This document shows, piece by piece, positions 25,662-34,012 of a stretch of 64,000 bases of DNA (within the stretch, counting starts at the first letter, position 1; every line of letters starts with the position of its first letter). Both the position numbers and the translations under genes were made by a program. The notes under the pieces are model-generated. The model made no database searches and had not been told where the DNA came from. It saw nothing but the letters and a program-made list of their open reading frames with translations. The stretch is from contig PBNO01000010.1 in assembly GCA_002723155.1 (NCBI GenBank), positions 98,164 to 162,163 on the forward strand. Reading direction: 5' to 3'. The stretch is from Ponticaulis sp. (GTDB taxonomy: Bacteria > Pseudomonadota > Alphaproteobacteria > Caulobacterales > Hyphomonadaceae).

Positions 25662-26030
25662 ATGGGACAGCATTCATCGAGAGATGCGATATCGGGACCT
25701 GCCCGTAGAGCGCAAGCACTTAGAAACCGGTTCAGCAAGGTTTCAAATGAGGCTGGGCTGGGGGCGAAAAGGCGACCTGTCTTCACGTTCGCTTATGTAC
25801 GAGCGCTTTTGGTCACGATACTGTTGGGCTGCATTGTTGGCGTTATGTGCTGGGATGTGATCCGGCACCCATGGCCTGCGCATCAAACTGTGTTGCACTG
25901 GCTCGCCGCACCTGACTGCGATGCCGCCAGAGCTGTTGGTCTTGCACCTTCAAATCGCGGAGAGCCCGGCTATTACAATAAGCATGACGGTGATGATGAC
26001 GGCATCGCATGCGAGGTCTGGCCACGATAG
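25662..26030 (+). CDS. excalibur calcium-binding domain protein
   Basis: A 122-residue protein. A basic cytoplasmic N-terminus of about 50 residues is followed by one membrane segment (ALLVTILLGCIVGVMCW) and a C-terminal excalibur domain: DCDAARAVGLAPSNRGEPGY, then the calcium loop DGDDDGIACE. Excalibur domains bind calcium through the DxDxDGxxCE loop, usually outside the cell; two Cys should form a disulfide. ATG 25662 is preferred because AAGGC lies upstream. The partner or role is unknown. Confidence 0.8.
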   Translation: MGQHSSRDAISGPARRAQALRNRFSKVSNEAGLGAKRRPVFTFAYVRALLVTILLGCIVGVMCWDVIRHPWPAHQTVLHWLAAPDCDAARAVGLAPSNRGEPGYYNKHDGDDDGIACEVWPR

Positions 26031-26186
26031 TGGTTGTCAGGAAACTAAACTTTCGCTAGCTGACTGCCTCATGAAAACGAACCTGCACCTCTGCCGCTGT
26101 TGCTGAAGACCGCTGCCGCCGGATTTTTCTCCGCCCGGCAAATCGCTTTATTCCGTTTTCACAAATCCAAGCTATAAGCCCCGACC

Positions 26187-27575
26187 ATGACACTTCGCAT
26201 CTATGACACTATGGCGCGTGAGAAACGCGTGTTTGAGCCTCAGGACCCTAAGCGCATCACAGTCTATGTGTGCGGGCCGACGGTTTATAACTATGCCCAT
26301 ATCGGCAATGCACGCCCACCTGTGGTGTTCGATGTTCTTCGCCGTCTGCTGAAAGACATTTACGGGCGCGGCTCTGTCGTGTTCGCGCGCAATATCACGG
26401 ATGTCGAAGACAAGATCATCAAAAGCTCTCAGGAAACCGGTGAGAGCATTGCTGATATCACCCGCAAATATGCCGATATCTACAATGCTGATATGGCGAG
26501 CCTGAACGTACTCGCGCCAGACATTGAACCGTGGGCGACCAAGCACATTGAGGGCATGATCCGCATCGGCGAAAGCCTGAAGCGCAAGGGCTATGCCTAT
26601 GTGACGAAAGACGGCCTCTATTTTCAGGTCGACCAGATGGACGACTATGGAAAGCTCTCCGGTCGTCGTCAGGAAGACAATGAAGCCGGGGCCCGCGTTG
26701 CTGTAGACGAGGGCAAGCGCAACCCATCTGACTTTGCCATCTGGAAGTTTGCAAAAGAGGGCGAGCCGGACGAGGCTATCTGGGATAGCCCGTGGGGCAA
26801 GGGCCGTCCGGGCTGGCATATTGAATGCTCGGCCATGATCAAGGCAGAGCTTGGTGACACGATCGACATTCATGGCGGCGGCATCGACCTTCAATTTCCG
26901 CACCATGAAAACGAGATTGCCCAGTCCGAATGCGCGCATGGCGAGACGCTGGCCAATTACTGGATGCATAATGGTTTTCTCGACATGGAAGGCGAGAAAA
27001 TGTCCAAGTCATTGGGCAATGTGAAACTGGTGCATGATCTGGTGAAAGACTGGCCGGGCGAAGTGCTGCGCTATGCGCTGCTGTCTGGTCATTACCGTGC
27101 GCCGCTCGACTGGACGCGTGACCTGCTGGAGCAGTCCAAGACGATGCTCGACCGGATCTACGGCGCGTATCGCCGCGTCTGGGGTGACGGCAGGCCGGTG
27201 GCCGATGACCGCCATGGCGTGCGCGACAAGCTGATGGATGACCTCAACACGCCTCTGGCACTGGCTGAGCTCAATGCGCTGGCGTCCGAAGCCAATAAGG
27301 CGGCTGACGAGAAGAATGAGCAGGCGATGGAAACCGTCCGCAATATGATGTTCGACGCGGGGCAGGCGCTTGGCCTTCTCTCCAAAACTCCGATGGAGTG
27401 GGAGCAGGGCGGCGACGGCGATGACAATGCCCGCATTGATGCCCTCGTTCAGGCGCGTCTGGATGCCCGTAAGAATAAGGACTGGGCCGAGGCCGACCGT
27501 ATTCGTGACGAGCTGAAAACTGAAGGTATCGAGATTATGGACGGCGCAGGGGGCGCGACCTGGAGACGGGTCTAA
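26187..27575 (+). CDS. cysS: cysteinyl-tRNA synthetase
   Basis: A 462-residue class I aminoacyl-tRNA synthetase charging tRNA-Cys. Zinc-binding Cys29 is in VYVCGPTVY, the HIGH motif is HIGN at 38-41, another zinc ligand is in HIECSAM and the KMSKS motif is at 271-275. Length and order match bacterial CysS. It is a single-gene unit ended by the hairpin at 27601. No Shine-Dalgarno sequence is obvious before the ATG, but the alignment of the N-terminus to the family supports it. Confidence 0.97.
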   Translation: MTLRIYDTMAREKRVFEPQDPKRITVYVCGPTVYNYAHIGNARPPVVFDVLRRLLKDIYGRGSVVFARNITDVEDKIIKSSQETGESIADITRKYADIYNADMASLNVLAPDIEPWATKHIEGMIRIGESLKRKGYAYVTKDGLYFQVDQMDDYGKLSGRRQEDNEAGARVAVDEGKRNPSDFAIWKFAKEGEPDEAIWDSPWGKGRPGWHIECSAMIKAELGDTIDIHGGGIDLQFPHHENEIAQSECAHGETLANYWMHNGFLDMEGEKMSKSLGNVKLVHDLVKDWPGEVLRYALLSGHYRAPLDWTRDLLEQSKTMLDRIYGAYRRVWGDGRPVADDRHGVRDKLMDDLNTPLALAELNALASEANKAADEKNEQAMETVRNMMFDAGQALGLLSKTPMEWEQGGDGDDNARIDALVQARLDARKNKDWAEADRIRDELKTEGIEIMDGAGGATWRRV

Positions 27576-27600
27576 GTTTCAGTTTAAGTCGATCGAAACA

Positions 27601-27630
27601 AAACACCCGGCCATCACTGGTCGGGTGTTT
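27601..27630. terminator. terminator between cysS and the 56-residue membrane protein gene
   Basis: AAACACCCGGCC pairs with GGTCGGGTGTTT (one G-T pair) around a 6-base loop, followed by a T-rich stretch. It sits between convergent genes and can serve both. Confidence 0.88.
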
Positions 27631-27665
27631 CGCTTCTTGAGGTGTGTTTGTTGCTATGGGATGAA

Positions 27666-27836
27666 TTAAGCGCCCGGAAGGCCGCCGGAGAACATCAGGC
27701 CAAGCAATCCCCAGACGGCAAATCCGCCTGCAACCATGATAATTGCGGTCGCCCAGTCTTGCACGGTGATCGGGTCATCTATCCGTTCTGATGTTTCGCG
27801 TTCGGTATGTGCGTCAGACAGTGTCACGTCGCTCAT
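27666..27836 (-). CDS. small single-span membrane protein, 56 residues
   Basis: A short gene found by reading the minus strand directly. The product has a hydrophilic N-terminal half (MSDVTLSDAHTERETSERID) and one hydrophobic segment (ATAIIMVAGGFAVWGLLGLM) with a short Gly-rich end. Evidence for translation is a consensus AGGAGG six to seven bases before the ATG, a clean stop, and its position facing cysS across a shared terminator. I know no family name; it may be a small accessory subunit or regulator of a membrane complex. Confidence 0.7.
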   Translation of the reverse strand: MSDVTLSDAHTERETSERIDDPITVQDWATAIIMVAGGFAVWGLLGLMFSGGLPGA

Positions 27837-27984
27837 TGTATCCTCCTCAGGCTTTATCTATTCTCACATGCGGGAAGGCCCGCACATGGGTGCTTGAAGG
27901 TCAGGATAACCGAATCTGCCTAATAATGGAATAATGCTTATTCATTTTAGGCATGATGATCAACAGAAAAGTCGGGGCATTTAT

Positions 27985-28533
27985 ATGATCGCGAAGATAA
28001 AACGTGCGGGATTACAGGTTCTGCTTGCAAGCTTGATGCTCGTGGCGGCCTGTACTGCGCCCGGTTTGCAAAACGCTTTCGCAAGCGGTCCAACGATCTT
28101 TCTGGTTCGCCATGCTGAAAAGGAGGCGGGTGTTGATCCGCTGCTCACTGCGGAAGGCGAAGCCCGCGCCGCGCGCCTTGGTGAAATTATGGATGAACTG
28201 GGCGTGGACGCCGTCTGGTCGTCAGATACGCGTCGCACCCGCGCAACGGCCGCACCGGCGGCAGATGCAGAAGGCCTCGAAGTCCAGATCTATGATCTCG
28301 ACGCAATGGAAGAATTCGCTGACACGCTTCGCAATTCGTCTGGCACAATACTGGTGCTCGGCCATTCGAACACGACGCCGGTTCTTGCGGCTATGCTGAC
28401 AGGGCGCGACGAAGGCCCATGGTTCGATGAGGCTGATTATGAAAGTCTTTTCCGGATCGAAATTAACCGTCGCGGCGAGCCGCTTTCATTCCAGATGAGT
28501 TATGACGCGCTGGAACGTTATGCCTTCGACTGA
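27985..28533 (+). CDS. histidine phosphatase (phosphoglycerate mutase-like) lipoprotein
   Basis: A 182-residue protein. A signal with lipobox LVAAC is followed by a histidine phosphatase core: LVRHAEKE with the catalytic His, SSDTRRTRATA, and the second His in LVLGHSNTTP. SixA and related small phosphatases share this layout, but the exported location argues for a periplasmic phosphoesterase. ATG 27985 is chosen over an upstream ATG at 27934 because GGGG is correctly spaced and the signal peptide then begins naturally. It precedes the aminotransferase at 28679 with a 145-base gap. Confidence 0.85.
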   Translation: MIAKIKRAGLQVLLASLMLVAACTAPGLQNAFASGPTIFLVRHAEKEAGVDPLLTAEGEARAARLGEIMDELGVDAVWSSDTRRTRATAAPAADAEGLEVQIYDLDAMEEFADTLRNSSGTILVLGHSNTTPVLAAMLTGRDEGPWFDEADYESLFRIEINRRGEPLSFQMSYDALERYAFD

Positions 28534-28678
28534 TAATTTCCCGCTTCGGATTTAACCTTACCCTGCCAGAAATGAGGCATATGCGTTTTGTGACTGCCTC
28601 TGACACCTCCAGAGATTGCCGTGACTGAGTGAGTCCGGCGATGTGAAACCCTCGCGCGAATAGTGGGTGGTTTCGCAA

Positions 28679-30028
28679 ATGGCAGTGCAACAAAAAGTGG
28701 ATATGACTTACGGGCTGGATGTTCTGAAACATTCGATCCAGCGTGAAGAACAGGTATATCGCACCCGCAATCCAGGCAGCGAGGAGCAGTTTCGCCGCGC
28801 CAAGCGCTGTATGCCGGGCGGTACGACACGCTCTACCGTCTACTACCCGCCATTTCCGCTAACCATCGAACGTGGCAGCAAGGGCCGCGTCTATGATGTA
28901 GACGGGCACGGCTATCTGAATTTCGTTGGCGAGTACTCGGCCGGTGTTTACGGCCATGATGATGGCATGACACGGCGCGTGCTGGATGCAATTGCGCGTC
29001 ATGGCACATTGCTCAGCGGTCCGACGCGGCACGAAGACTTGCTGGCACGCCTGCTATGCTCGCGCTTCGGGTTTGAGCAGGTTCGCTTTTGTAATTCTGG
29101 TACCGAAGCCAATCTTCTCGCGCTTGGCCTCGCGCGCAATGCGACAGCCCGCGCAGGCGTTCTGGCGTTTTCAGGCGCCTATCACGGCAGCTCTCTTGTG
29201 CTGATGGAAGGGCGCGATGCGCTCAATATCCCGATTGATATAACGCTCGCCGAGTATAACGATATTGAAGGCACGCGCGCGCTGATTGAGGCGAACGCGT
29301 CCAAGCTTGGCGCGATACTTGTCGAACCGATGCTTGGCGCGGCAGGCTGTATTCCGGCAAAGACCGAGTTTCTGCAAATGCTGCGTGAGGTGGCAGACAA
29401 GCACGCCATCGTTCTGATCTTTGATGAGGTGATGACCTCGCGTCTAGGCCCTGCGGGACTGCAAGGCGTTGTGGGTGTTCAAGCAGACCTGACCACGCTC
29501 GGCAAATATATCGGGGGTGGTTTCTCCATGGGGGCGCTTGCAGGGCGGCGCGATCTGATGGCGCGCTTTGATCCGGCTTCAGGCGATGCATACCTTCCAC
29601 ATGGCGGAACGTTCAATAACAACGTCGCATCCATGGTTGGCGGGTATATCGGCCTCTCTGATTACTTCACTGAAGAAGAGGCGGTTCGCCTGAATGCGCG
29701 CGGCGATAAGCTGCGCAAAACGCTGAATGAGGCTGCGCGCGATCTTGGTGTGCCCGTGCAGGCGACCGGTCGTGGCTCGATCATGAATCTTCACCTGAAT
29801 GACGGGGATATCACCCATCCTTCAGACTTGGATGTTGCGGGGGCGAGCGAGTTCAAGCGCCTCTTTCATCTGCATATGCTCAATCGCGGGATTTACGTCG
29901 CTGCGCGAGGCATGACGACGCTCAACCTCAATATGCACGAGGCCTATATCGCGGCGTTTGAGGATGAGTTCTCCCGCTTTATCGAACTCTATGGCAAAGA
30001 CCTGGCGGCCTGCGTGGACGGGGCTTAG
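28679..30028 (+). CDS. class III aminotransferase, GSA aminomutase-like
   Basis: A 449-residue PLP enzyme of the glutamate-1-semialdehyde aminomutase-like group. The motifs are MPGGTTRSTVYYPPFPL, NSGTEANLLALGLAR, IFDEVMTSRLG and the PLP lysine in LGKYIGGG (K276). True HemL has closely similar motifs, but this protein has a longer N-terminus and the substitutions around RSTVYYPP seen in GSAM-like transaminases acting on other substrates, so a role in heme synthesis is not claimed. ATG 28679 is chosen over a GTG at 28667. Its stop overlaps the convergent DUF2474 gene. Confidence 0.82.
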   Translation: MAVQQKVDMTYGLDVLKHSIQREEQVYRTRNPGSEEQFRRAKRCMPGGTTRSTVYYPPFPLTIERGSKGRVYDVDGHGYLNFVGEYSAGVYGHDDGMTRRVLDAIARHGTLLSGPTRHEDLLARLLCSRFGFEQVRFCNSGTEANLLALGLARNATARAGVLAFSGAYHGSSLVLMEGRDALNIPIDITLAEYNDIEGTRALIEANASKLGAILVEPMLGAAGCIPAKTEFLQMLREVADKHAIVLIFDEVMTSRLGPAGLQGVVGVQADLTTLGKYIGGGFSMGALAGRRDLMARFDPASGDAYLPHGGTFNNNVASMVGGYIGLSDYFTEEEAVRLNARGDKLRKTLNEAARDLGVPVQATGRGSIMNLHLNDGDITHPSDLDVAGASEFKRLFHLHMLNRGIYVAARGMTTLNLNMHEAYIAAFEDEFSRFIELYGKDLAACVDGA

Positions 30029-30183
30029 AGCCCCAGAAGTCCGCGCAGAATGTAAGCGGCGAGGATAACCACTGCGCCGCTCGTTACGGCAATGCCCATG
30101 AACCACGCAAGACGCGGCGCGATAGGGGCTGGTTTGCTTTCTGTGTTGTCTTCGGGACCAACAGGCTCAAAGATCTTAGTCAT
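30025..30183 (-). CDS. DUF2474 small subunit of cytochrome bd-type oxidase
   Basis: A 52-residue protein found by reading past the end of cydB. After a hydrophilic N-terminus it has APRLAWFMGIAVTSGAVVIL and a further short hydrophobic end (YILRGLLGL), the pattern of DUF2474, a family encoded after cydB in many Proteobacteria and comparable to CydX in stabilising the oxidase. Its start lies inside the 3' end of cydB (8-base overlap), which indicates coupling. Its stop overlaps the convergent aminotransferase stop by four bases. Confidence 0.8.
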   Translation of the reverse strand: MTKIFEPVGPEDNTESKPAPIAPRLAWFMGIAVTSGAVVILAAYILRGLLGL

Positions 30184-31213
30184 GATAACTCTCTTCCGGG
30201 TCTACTTTCCCCCAGAAGAGGGAGTAGACGTAGATTGTGTATGCCAGAATGACCGGCAGCATGATCGATGCGCCGACCAACATAAGTTGTAACGCATTAT
30301 CCCGTGCTGCGGTTTCCCAAATTGTGAGCTCGAACGGCACAAGATACGGGAACAGGCTGATGCCGAGACCGAGATAGCCGGTCATAAAGAGCGCTGCAGA
30401 CAGCACCATTGGACGCCAGTCAGGCGCTTTGTCACCCAGAATGCTGAGGTCCCGCCAGAGCGCGACAAGCACGAGGCCAGCAAGCAATGGGATAGGCGCG
30501 AGCGGCAGGAATTTGCCAAACTCGATTGCCTGCATCGTCACGCCCCAGCGTTCCGTCACACGCGGATCGATGGAGAGCGTTGCAAGGCTGATAGCCGCCA
30601 TGGCGAGTGCGACGAACAGGGACGACCGGCGCGCCCAGGCGCGGGACCATTTCTGCAGGCTGCCTTCCGTTTTCAGGACCAGCCAGGATGAGCCGAGCAG
30701 GACATACCCACCAGCGACGGAGACTGCGACGAGCAGTGTGAAAGGTGTCAGCCAGTCAAATGTACCACCCGCAAAGCTGCGCCCATCAACGCTCACGCCC
30801 TGAATGAAGCCACCAAGGATCAGACCTTGCGCAAAGGCTGCGAACAGAGACCCGTAGGAGAAGGCACCATTCCAGAAATGGCGTGTCGTCTTACGGACGG
30901 CCTTGTGGCGGAATTCGAACGCAACGCCGCGGAAAATGAGCGCGGCGAGCATGAGAAGCACCGGAATATAAAAAGCCGGCATCAGAATGGCGTAGGCGAG
31001 TGGGAAGGCCGCGAACAAGCCGCCGCCGCCCAGAATGAGCCAGGTCTCATTACCGTCCCAGACGGGTTCTATTGTGGCCGTCATCAGATTGCGTTCTTCG
31101 TCGGATTTCGCAAATGCCGTCAGAATACCAATGCCCAGGTCGGACCCGTCCAGAAGGACGTAAAGCATGACCGCAGTGGCGATGAGAAAAGACCAGATAA
31201 GTGGGTAATCCAT
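30176..31213 (-). CDS. cydB: cytochrome bd-type ubiquinol oxidase subunit II
   Basis: A 345-residue membrane protein with eight or nine transmembrane segments, subunit II of the bd-type quinol oxidase. Typical early motif is PLIWSFLIATAVMLYVLLDGSDLGIG, with EPVWDGNETWLILGG following; the loop FRHKA and the C-terminal FPYLVPFELTIWETAARD are also characteristic. Together with the CIO-type subunit I it reduces oxygen to water without proton pumping. It starts three bases after the cydA stop and overlaps the DUF2474 gene, so the order is cydA-cydB-DUF2474. Confidence 0.94.
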   Translation of the reverse strand: MDYPLIWSFLIATAVMLYVLLDGSDLGIGILTAFAKSDEERNLMTATIEPVWDGNETWLILGGGGLFAAFPLAYAILMPAFYIPVLLMLAALIFRGVAFEFRHKAVRKTTRHFWNGAFSYGSLFAAFAQGLILGGFIQGVSVDGRSFAGGTFDWLTPFTLLVAVSVAGGYVLLGSSWLVLKTEGSLQKWSRAWARRSSLFVALAMAAISLATLSIDPRVTERWGVTMQAIEFGKFLPLAPIPLLAGLVLVALWRDLSILGDKAPDWRPMVLSAALFMTGYLGLGISLFPYLVPFELTIWETAARDNALQLMLVGASIMLPVILAYTIYVYSLFWGKVDPEESYHD

Positions 31214-31216
31214 GGC

Positions 31217-32608
31217 TCAGGCCTCCTCTGCCTTGTCTGTAACCGATGCAAGCGCAGAGCCGGGCGCGCGGTGTTCGCGAACGGGTGGATCGGTCGGGTC
31301 ATCGTCGAAGCCACGTGTTGCGATCCGGGCCATGTAGATGACGCCTGCGGTGAAGATGATCGCATAGACCACCATGAAGACGATCAGTGATGTCGCAACC
31401 GCTGCCGGTTCGACGGGTGAGATACTGTCTTCGGTTCGAAGGAAGCCATAGACGGTGTAGGGCTGGCGACCGACTTCGGCGACAATCCAGCCAGTGATAA
31501 CAGCCACAAAGCCGAGCACGCCGCTTGGAACTGCCAGCCAATGGAAGAGGCCGGGCTTCTCGATACGCTTCATAGCCCAGAGTGCGACGCCCCAGCCGCC
31601 CATGAACAGCATGATCATGCCGGCGCCGACCATGATGCGGAACGACCAGAAGACAGGGAAGACAGGTGGCCGCTCATCTTCAGGGAAGGCGTTCAGCCCC
31701 TGAAGCGGTTCATCTGTATTGAAAAGATAAGGACTGGTGCCGGGGATCATGATCTCGGCGATATTGCGCTCGTTCTCTGCATCCGGGATGGCAAACAGGA
31801 TGGTGCCCTGAACGTCGCTGGTTTCCCACCAGCCTTCCATCGCGGCCACTTTGGCGGGCTGGTAATGGTGGGCGACTTCACCAGACCAATGACCGGCCCA
31901 GATTTGTAGGGGCATGAGCAGAAGCAGCGTGCCGGACGCCATACGGATTTGCCAGCGGGTCGGCTCCGTCACGCGGCCGCGAATGACCTGATACGCACCG
32001 GCGGCCAGAACAACAGCTGCGGTCGTGATAAAGGCAGCGAGCATCATATGGACATAACGGGACGGGAAGCTCGGGTTGAAGATGACCGCCCACCAGTCTG
32101 TCGCAAAGAAGTTGCCGGTTTCAGGGTCAATGTCGAAGCCAACAGGTGTCTGCATCCAGCTGTTTGCAGACAGGATCCAGAAAGCAGAGATGGACGTGCC
32201 GATTGCTACCGCGCAGGTCGCGACGAAATGGAGTGTCGGGCCAACGCGCTTCCAGCCGAACAGCATTACACCAAGGAAGGTCGCCTCGAGGAAGAAGGCC
32301 GTCAGCACCTCATATCCGAGAAGCGGGCCGATCACGCTGCCTGCCTTGTCGGAGAAGACGGCCCAATTTGTGCCGAATTGGTAAGACATGACAACGCCGG
32401 AGACGACGCCAATACCAAACGCCAGAGCGAAGATTTTCACCCAGTGCAGATAGAGGCGTTTGAACACCTCTTTCTTCGTGAACAACCACAAGCCCTCGGC
32501 GACTGCCAAGAAGGCAGCAAGGCCGATGGTGAAAGCAGGGAACATGATGTGGAAGGCGACCACAAAAGCAAATTGCAGTCGCGACAGGATCAGCGCGTCG
32601 AATTCCAT
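31217..32608 (-). CDS. cydA: cytochrome bd-type ubiquinol oxidase subunit I, CIO type
   Basis: A 463-residue subunit I, shorter than E. coli CydA (522) because the Q-loop between TM6 and TM7 is short, as in the cyanide-insensitive oxidases (CioA). SRLQFAFVVAFHIMFP contains heme ligand H20; the Q-loop begins near GWWETSDVQG. Other conserved parts are YQFGTNWAVFSDKAG and MQTPVGFDIDPETG. ATG 32608 is preferred over an upstream in-frame start because GAGGAG lies nine bases before it. A palindromic site at 32633-32664 sits directly upstream, between this gene and the divergent marR gene. Confidence 0.94.
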   Translation of the reverse strand: MEFDALILSRLQFAFVVAFHIMFPAFTIGLAAFLAVAEGLWLFTKKEVFKRLYLHWVKIFALAFGIGVVSGVVMSYQFGTNWAVFSDKAGSVIGPLLGYEVLTAFFLEATFLGVMLFGWKRVGPTLHFVATCAVAIGTSISAFWILSANSWMQTPVGFDIDPETGNFFATDWWAVIFNPSFPSRYVHMMLAAFITTAAVVLAAGAYQVIRGRVTEPTRWQIRMASGTLLLLMPLQIWAGHWSGEVAHHYQPAKVAAMEGWWETSDVQGTILFAIPDAENERNIAEIMIPGTSPYLFNTDEPLQGLNAFPEDERPPVFPVFWSFRIMVGAGMIMLFMGGWGVALWAMKRIEKPGLFHWLAVPSGVLGFVAVITGWIVAEVGRQPYTVYGFLRTEDSISPVEPAAVATSLIVFMVVYAIIFTAGVIYMARIATRGFDDDPTDPPVREHRAPGSALASVTDKAEEA

Positions 32609-32632
32609 AAGAATAACTCCTCGCCGATCTGA

Positions 32633-32664
32633 GTAACATATTTTAGAGGCCTCTAATATGTTAC
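32633..32664. promoter_or_regulatory. palindromic operator between cydA and marR
   Basis: The core TTAGAGGCCTCTAA is a perfect 14-base palindrome, flanked by GTAACATA on the left and TATGTTAC on the right, which are complementary but offset by two bases. It begins 25 bases upstream of the cydA start and 116 bases before the MarR gene. The size and symmetry fit a MarR dimer site. Confidence 0.65.
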
Positions 32665-32779
32665 AGAGTGCCACTGAGGCGGAATATCTCACAAACAAAG
32701 TGGGGTATTTCGGTTGGAAATAAGCTGTAAAGGAATCATGCTATTGCTTCATGAGTGAAGCCTTTTAAGGAGCACGCTC

Positions 32780-33223
32780 ATGTCCTCAGCACGTCGCGCA
32801 CGCGTTTATCAAAAACTGCAGTCTGCCAGCCACTGCGTTCAGAAAACCGCAGACCGGCTTGTGCAGGAGGCAGGACCATTGACCACCTCTCAGGCTGCGG
32901 CGCTTTCAGTGGTTGCGGGCTTTGCGAGCTGTAACCAGCGGATGATCGCCAGCCAGCTCGGCCTCAATGAATCTGCCGTCACGGCGATGGTAACACGGCT
33001 TATTCGGGACGGATTTTTAACGCGTGCGCGGTCCAGGACCGATGCGCGCACATGGCTTCTCACGCTGACAGACGCGGGGCGAGATGCGCTCCAGTCTGTG
33101 AATGGCCCGTTCGCCGAGATCAATGACCGGCTGGAAGCGGTACTGACCGAGGCTGAAATCTACCAGCTAGCTGATATGTTGAAGCGCGTTGCTGACACCT
33201 TCGGCGAAACAGAGCAAAGCTGA
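32780..33223 (+). CDS. MarR family transcriptional regulator
   Basis: A 147-residue winged-helix regulator. The DNA-binding part (about residues 40-100) contains LTTSQAAALSVV, MIASQLGLNESAVTAMVTRL and the wing region GFLTRARSRTDARTWLLTLT; the terminal helices should form the dimer. Such proteins repress adjacent divergent genes and respond to small ligands. The gene faces away from cydA, with the palindrome at 32633-32664 between them, so control of the CIO operon and of itself is likely. AAGGAG lies seven bases before the ATG. Confidence 0.9.
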   Translation: MSSARRARVYQKLQSASHCVQKTADRLVQEAGPLTTSQAAALSVVAGFASCNQRMIASQLGLNESAVTAMVTRLIRDGFLTRARSRTDARTWLLTLTDAGRDALQSVNGPFAEINDRLEAVLTEAEIYQLADMLKRVADTFGETEQS

Positions 33224-33279
33224 CGGCATTCAGGCTCATCCGGTGGACAGAGCCTTTCAAATCTGAACGAAGTGGGTTC

Positions 33280-33891
33280 ATGAGCGCTACAAATCCTTCC
33301 ACGCTGTGCCGGTTGTTTGATCGCCTTGTCGAAGAGACTGAGGGCGATACGGTTTCTGTCGTCCGCCTGATGAAGATTGTAGGGCCACGCTCTTATGGTC
33401 CGCTGATCATGCTGTTGGGTTTTATCTCGGTAAGCCCGCTCACAATCATTCCCGGCGCAACATGGCTGGTCGCTTTGCTGACGCTGCTGATTACCGGACA
33501 GATCGTTCTGGGCTTTGAACGCCCCTGGGTGCCGAAGAAGATTCTCGAATTCAAATTCAATCGGGAACATCTTCTGGCCGGTGCGAAAGGGGCGCGCGGC
33601 TGGGCTGAAGTGTTCGACCGAATTCTTCGTCCACGTCTGTCTTTCCTCACCCGCAAGCCGTTTTTGCAAGTCGTGGCGCTGATGTGTGTTGCCGCAGCTT
33701 TGGTGACATTTCCGCTTGGCCTCGTGCCGTTCGGGCCGGTTCTGCCGGGGCTGACCATTCTTGTATTCGGTCTTGGACTGATGGCACGCGATGGCATCGT
33801 TATTCTGCTCGCGAGTTCGGGCCTGATCGGATCGTTTATTCTGGTGACGCGTCTTGCGTCCCGCTGGCTCGATCTCGGCTGGTTTTCCTGA
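33280..33891 (+). CDS. exoD: ExoD family membrane protein
   Basis: A 203-residue ExoD family protein, named after a Rhizobium meliloti gene affecting exopolysaccharide and alkali tolerance. The conserved N-terminus (LVEETEGDTVSVVRLMKIVG followed by a SYGPLIMLLG segment) and a PLTIIPGATWLVALL segment are present, and there are four predicted membrane helices ending with ILLASSGLIGSFILV. The exact activity is not known for the family. It lies 56 bases after marR and may be co-transcribed with it. Confidence 0.88.
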   Translation: MSATNPSTLCRLFDRLVEETEGDTVSVVRLMKIVGPRSYGPLIMLLGFISVSPLTIIPGATWLVALLTLLITGQIVLGFERPWVPKKILEFKFNREHLLAGAKGARGWAEVFDRILRPRLSFLTRKPFLQVVALMCVAAALVTFPLGLVPFGPVLPGLTILVFGLGLMARDGIVILLASSGLIGSFILVTRLASRWLDLGWFS

Positions 33892-33933
33892 TGGCTCTTG
33901 CTGATTTGTAGTCTAAGACTTTCGGATAATTAA

Positions 33934-33950
33934 TTGCAAATGACTTGCAA
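33934..33950 (+). promoter_or_regulatory. Fur/Mur-like box upstream of the siderophore-interacting gene
   Basis: TTGCAAATGACTTGCAA: two TTGCAA arms separated by five bases, 63 bases before the ATG at 34013. It resembles the TGCAAAT/ATTTGCA type of site reported for alphaproteobacterial Fur/Mur regulators (from memory). Confidence 0.5.
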
Positions 33951-34012
33951 TCGCGTAATCTGACGTCATCTTTGGTTCCAAAGGGCGGGCATCTGCCACT
34001 GAAAGGATCCTC

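Noticed and set aside
31949-32632. 227-codon frame opposite cydA
   Set aside because: Antisense to cydA and without coding features; shadow of the oxidase gene.
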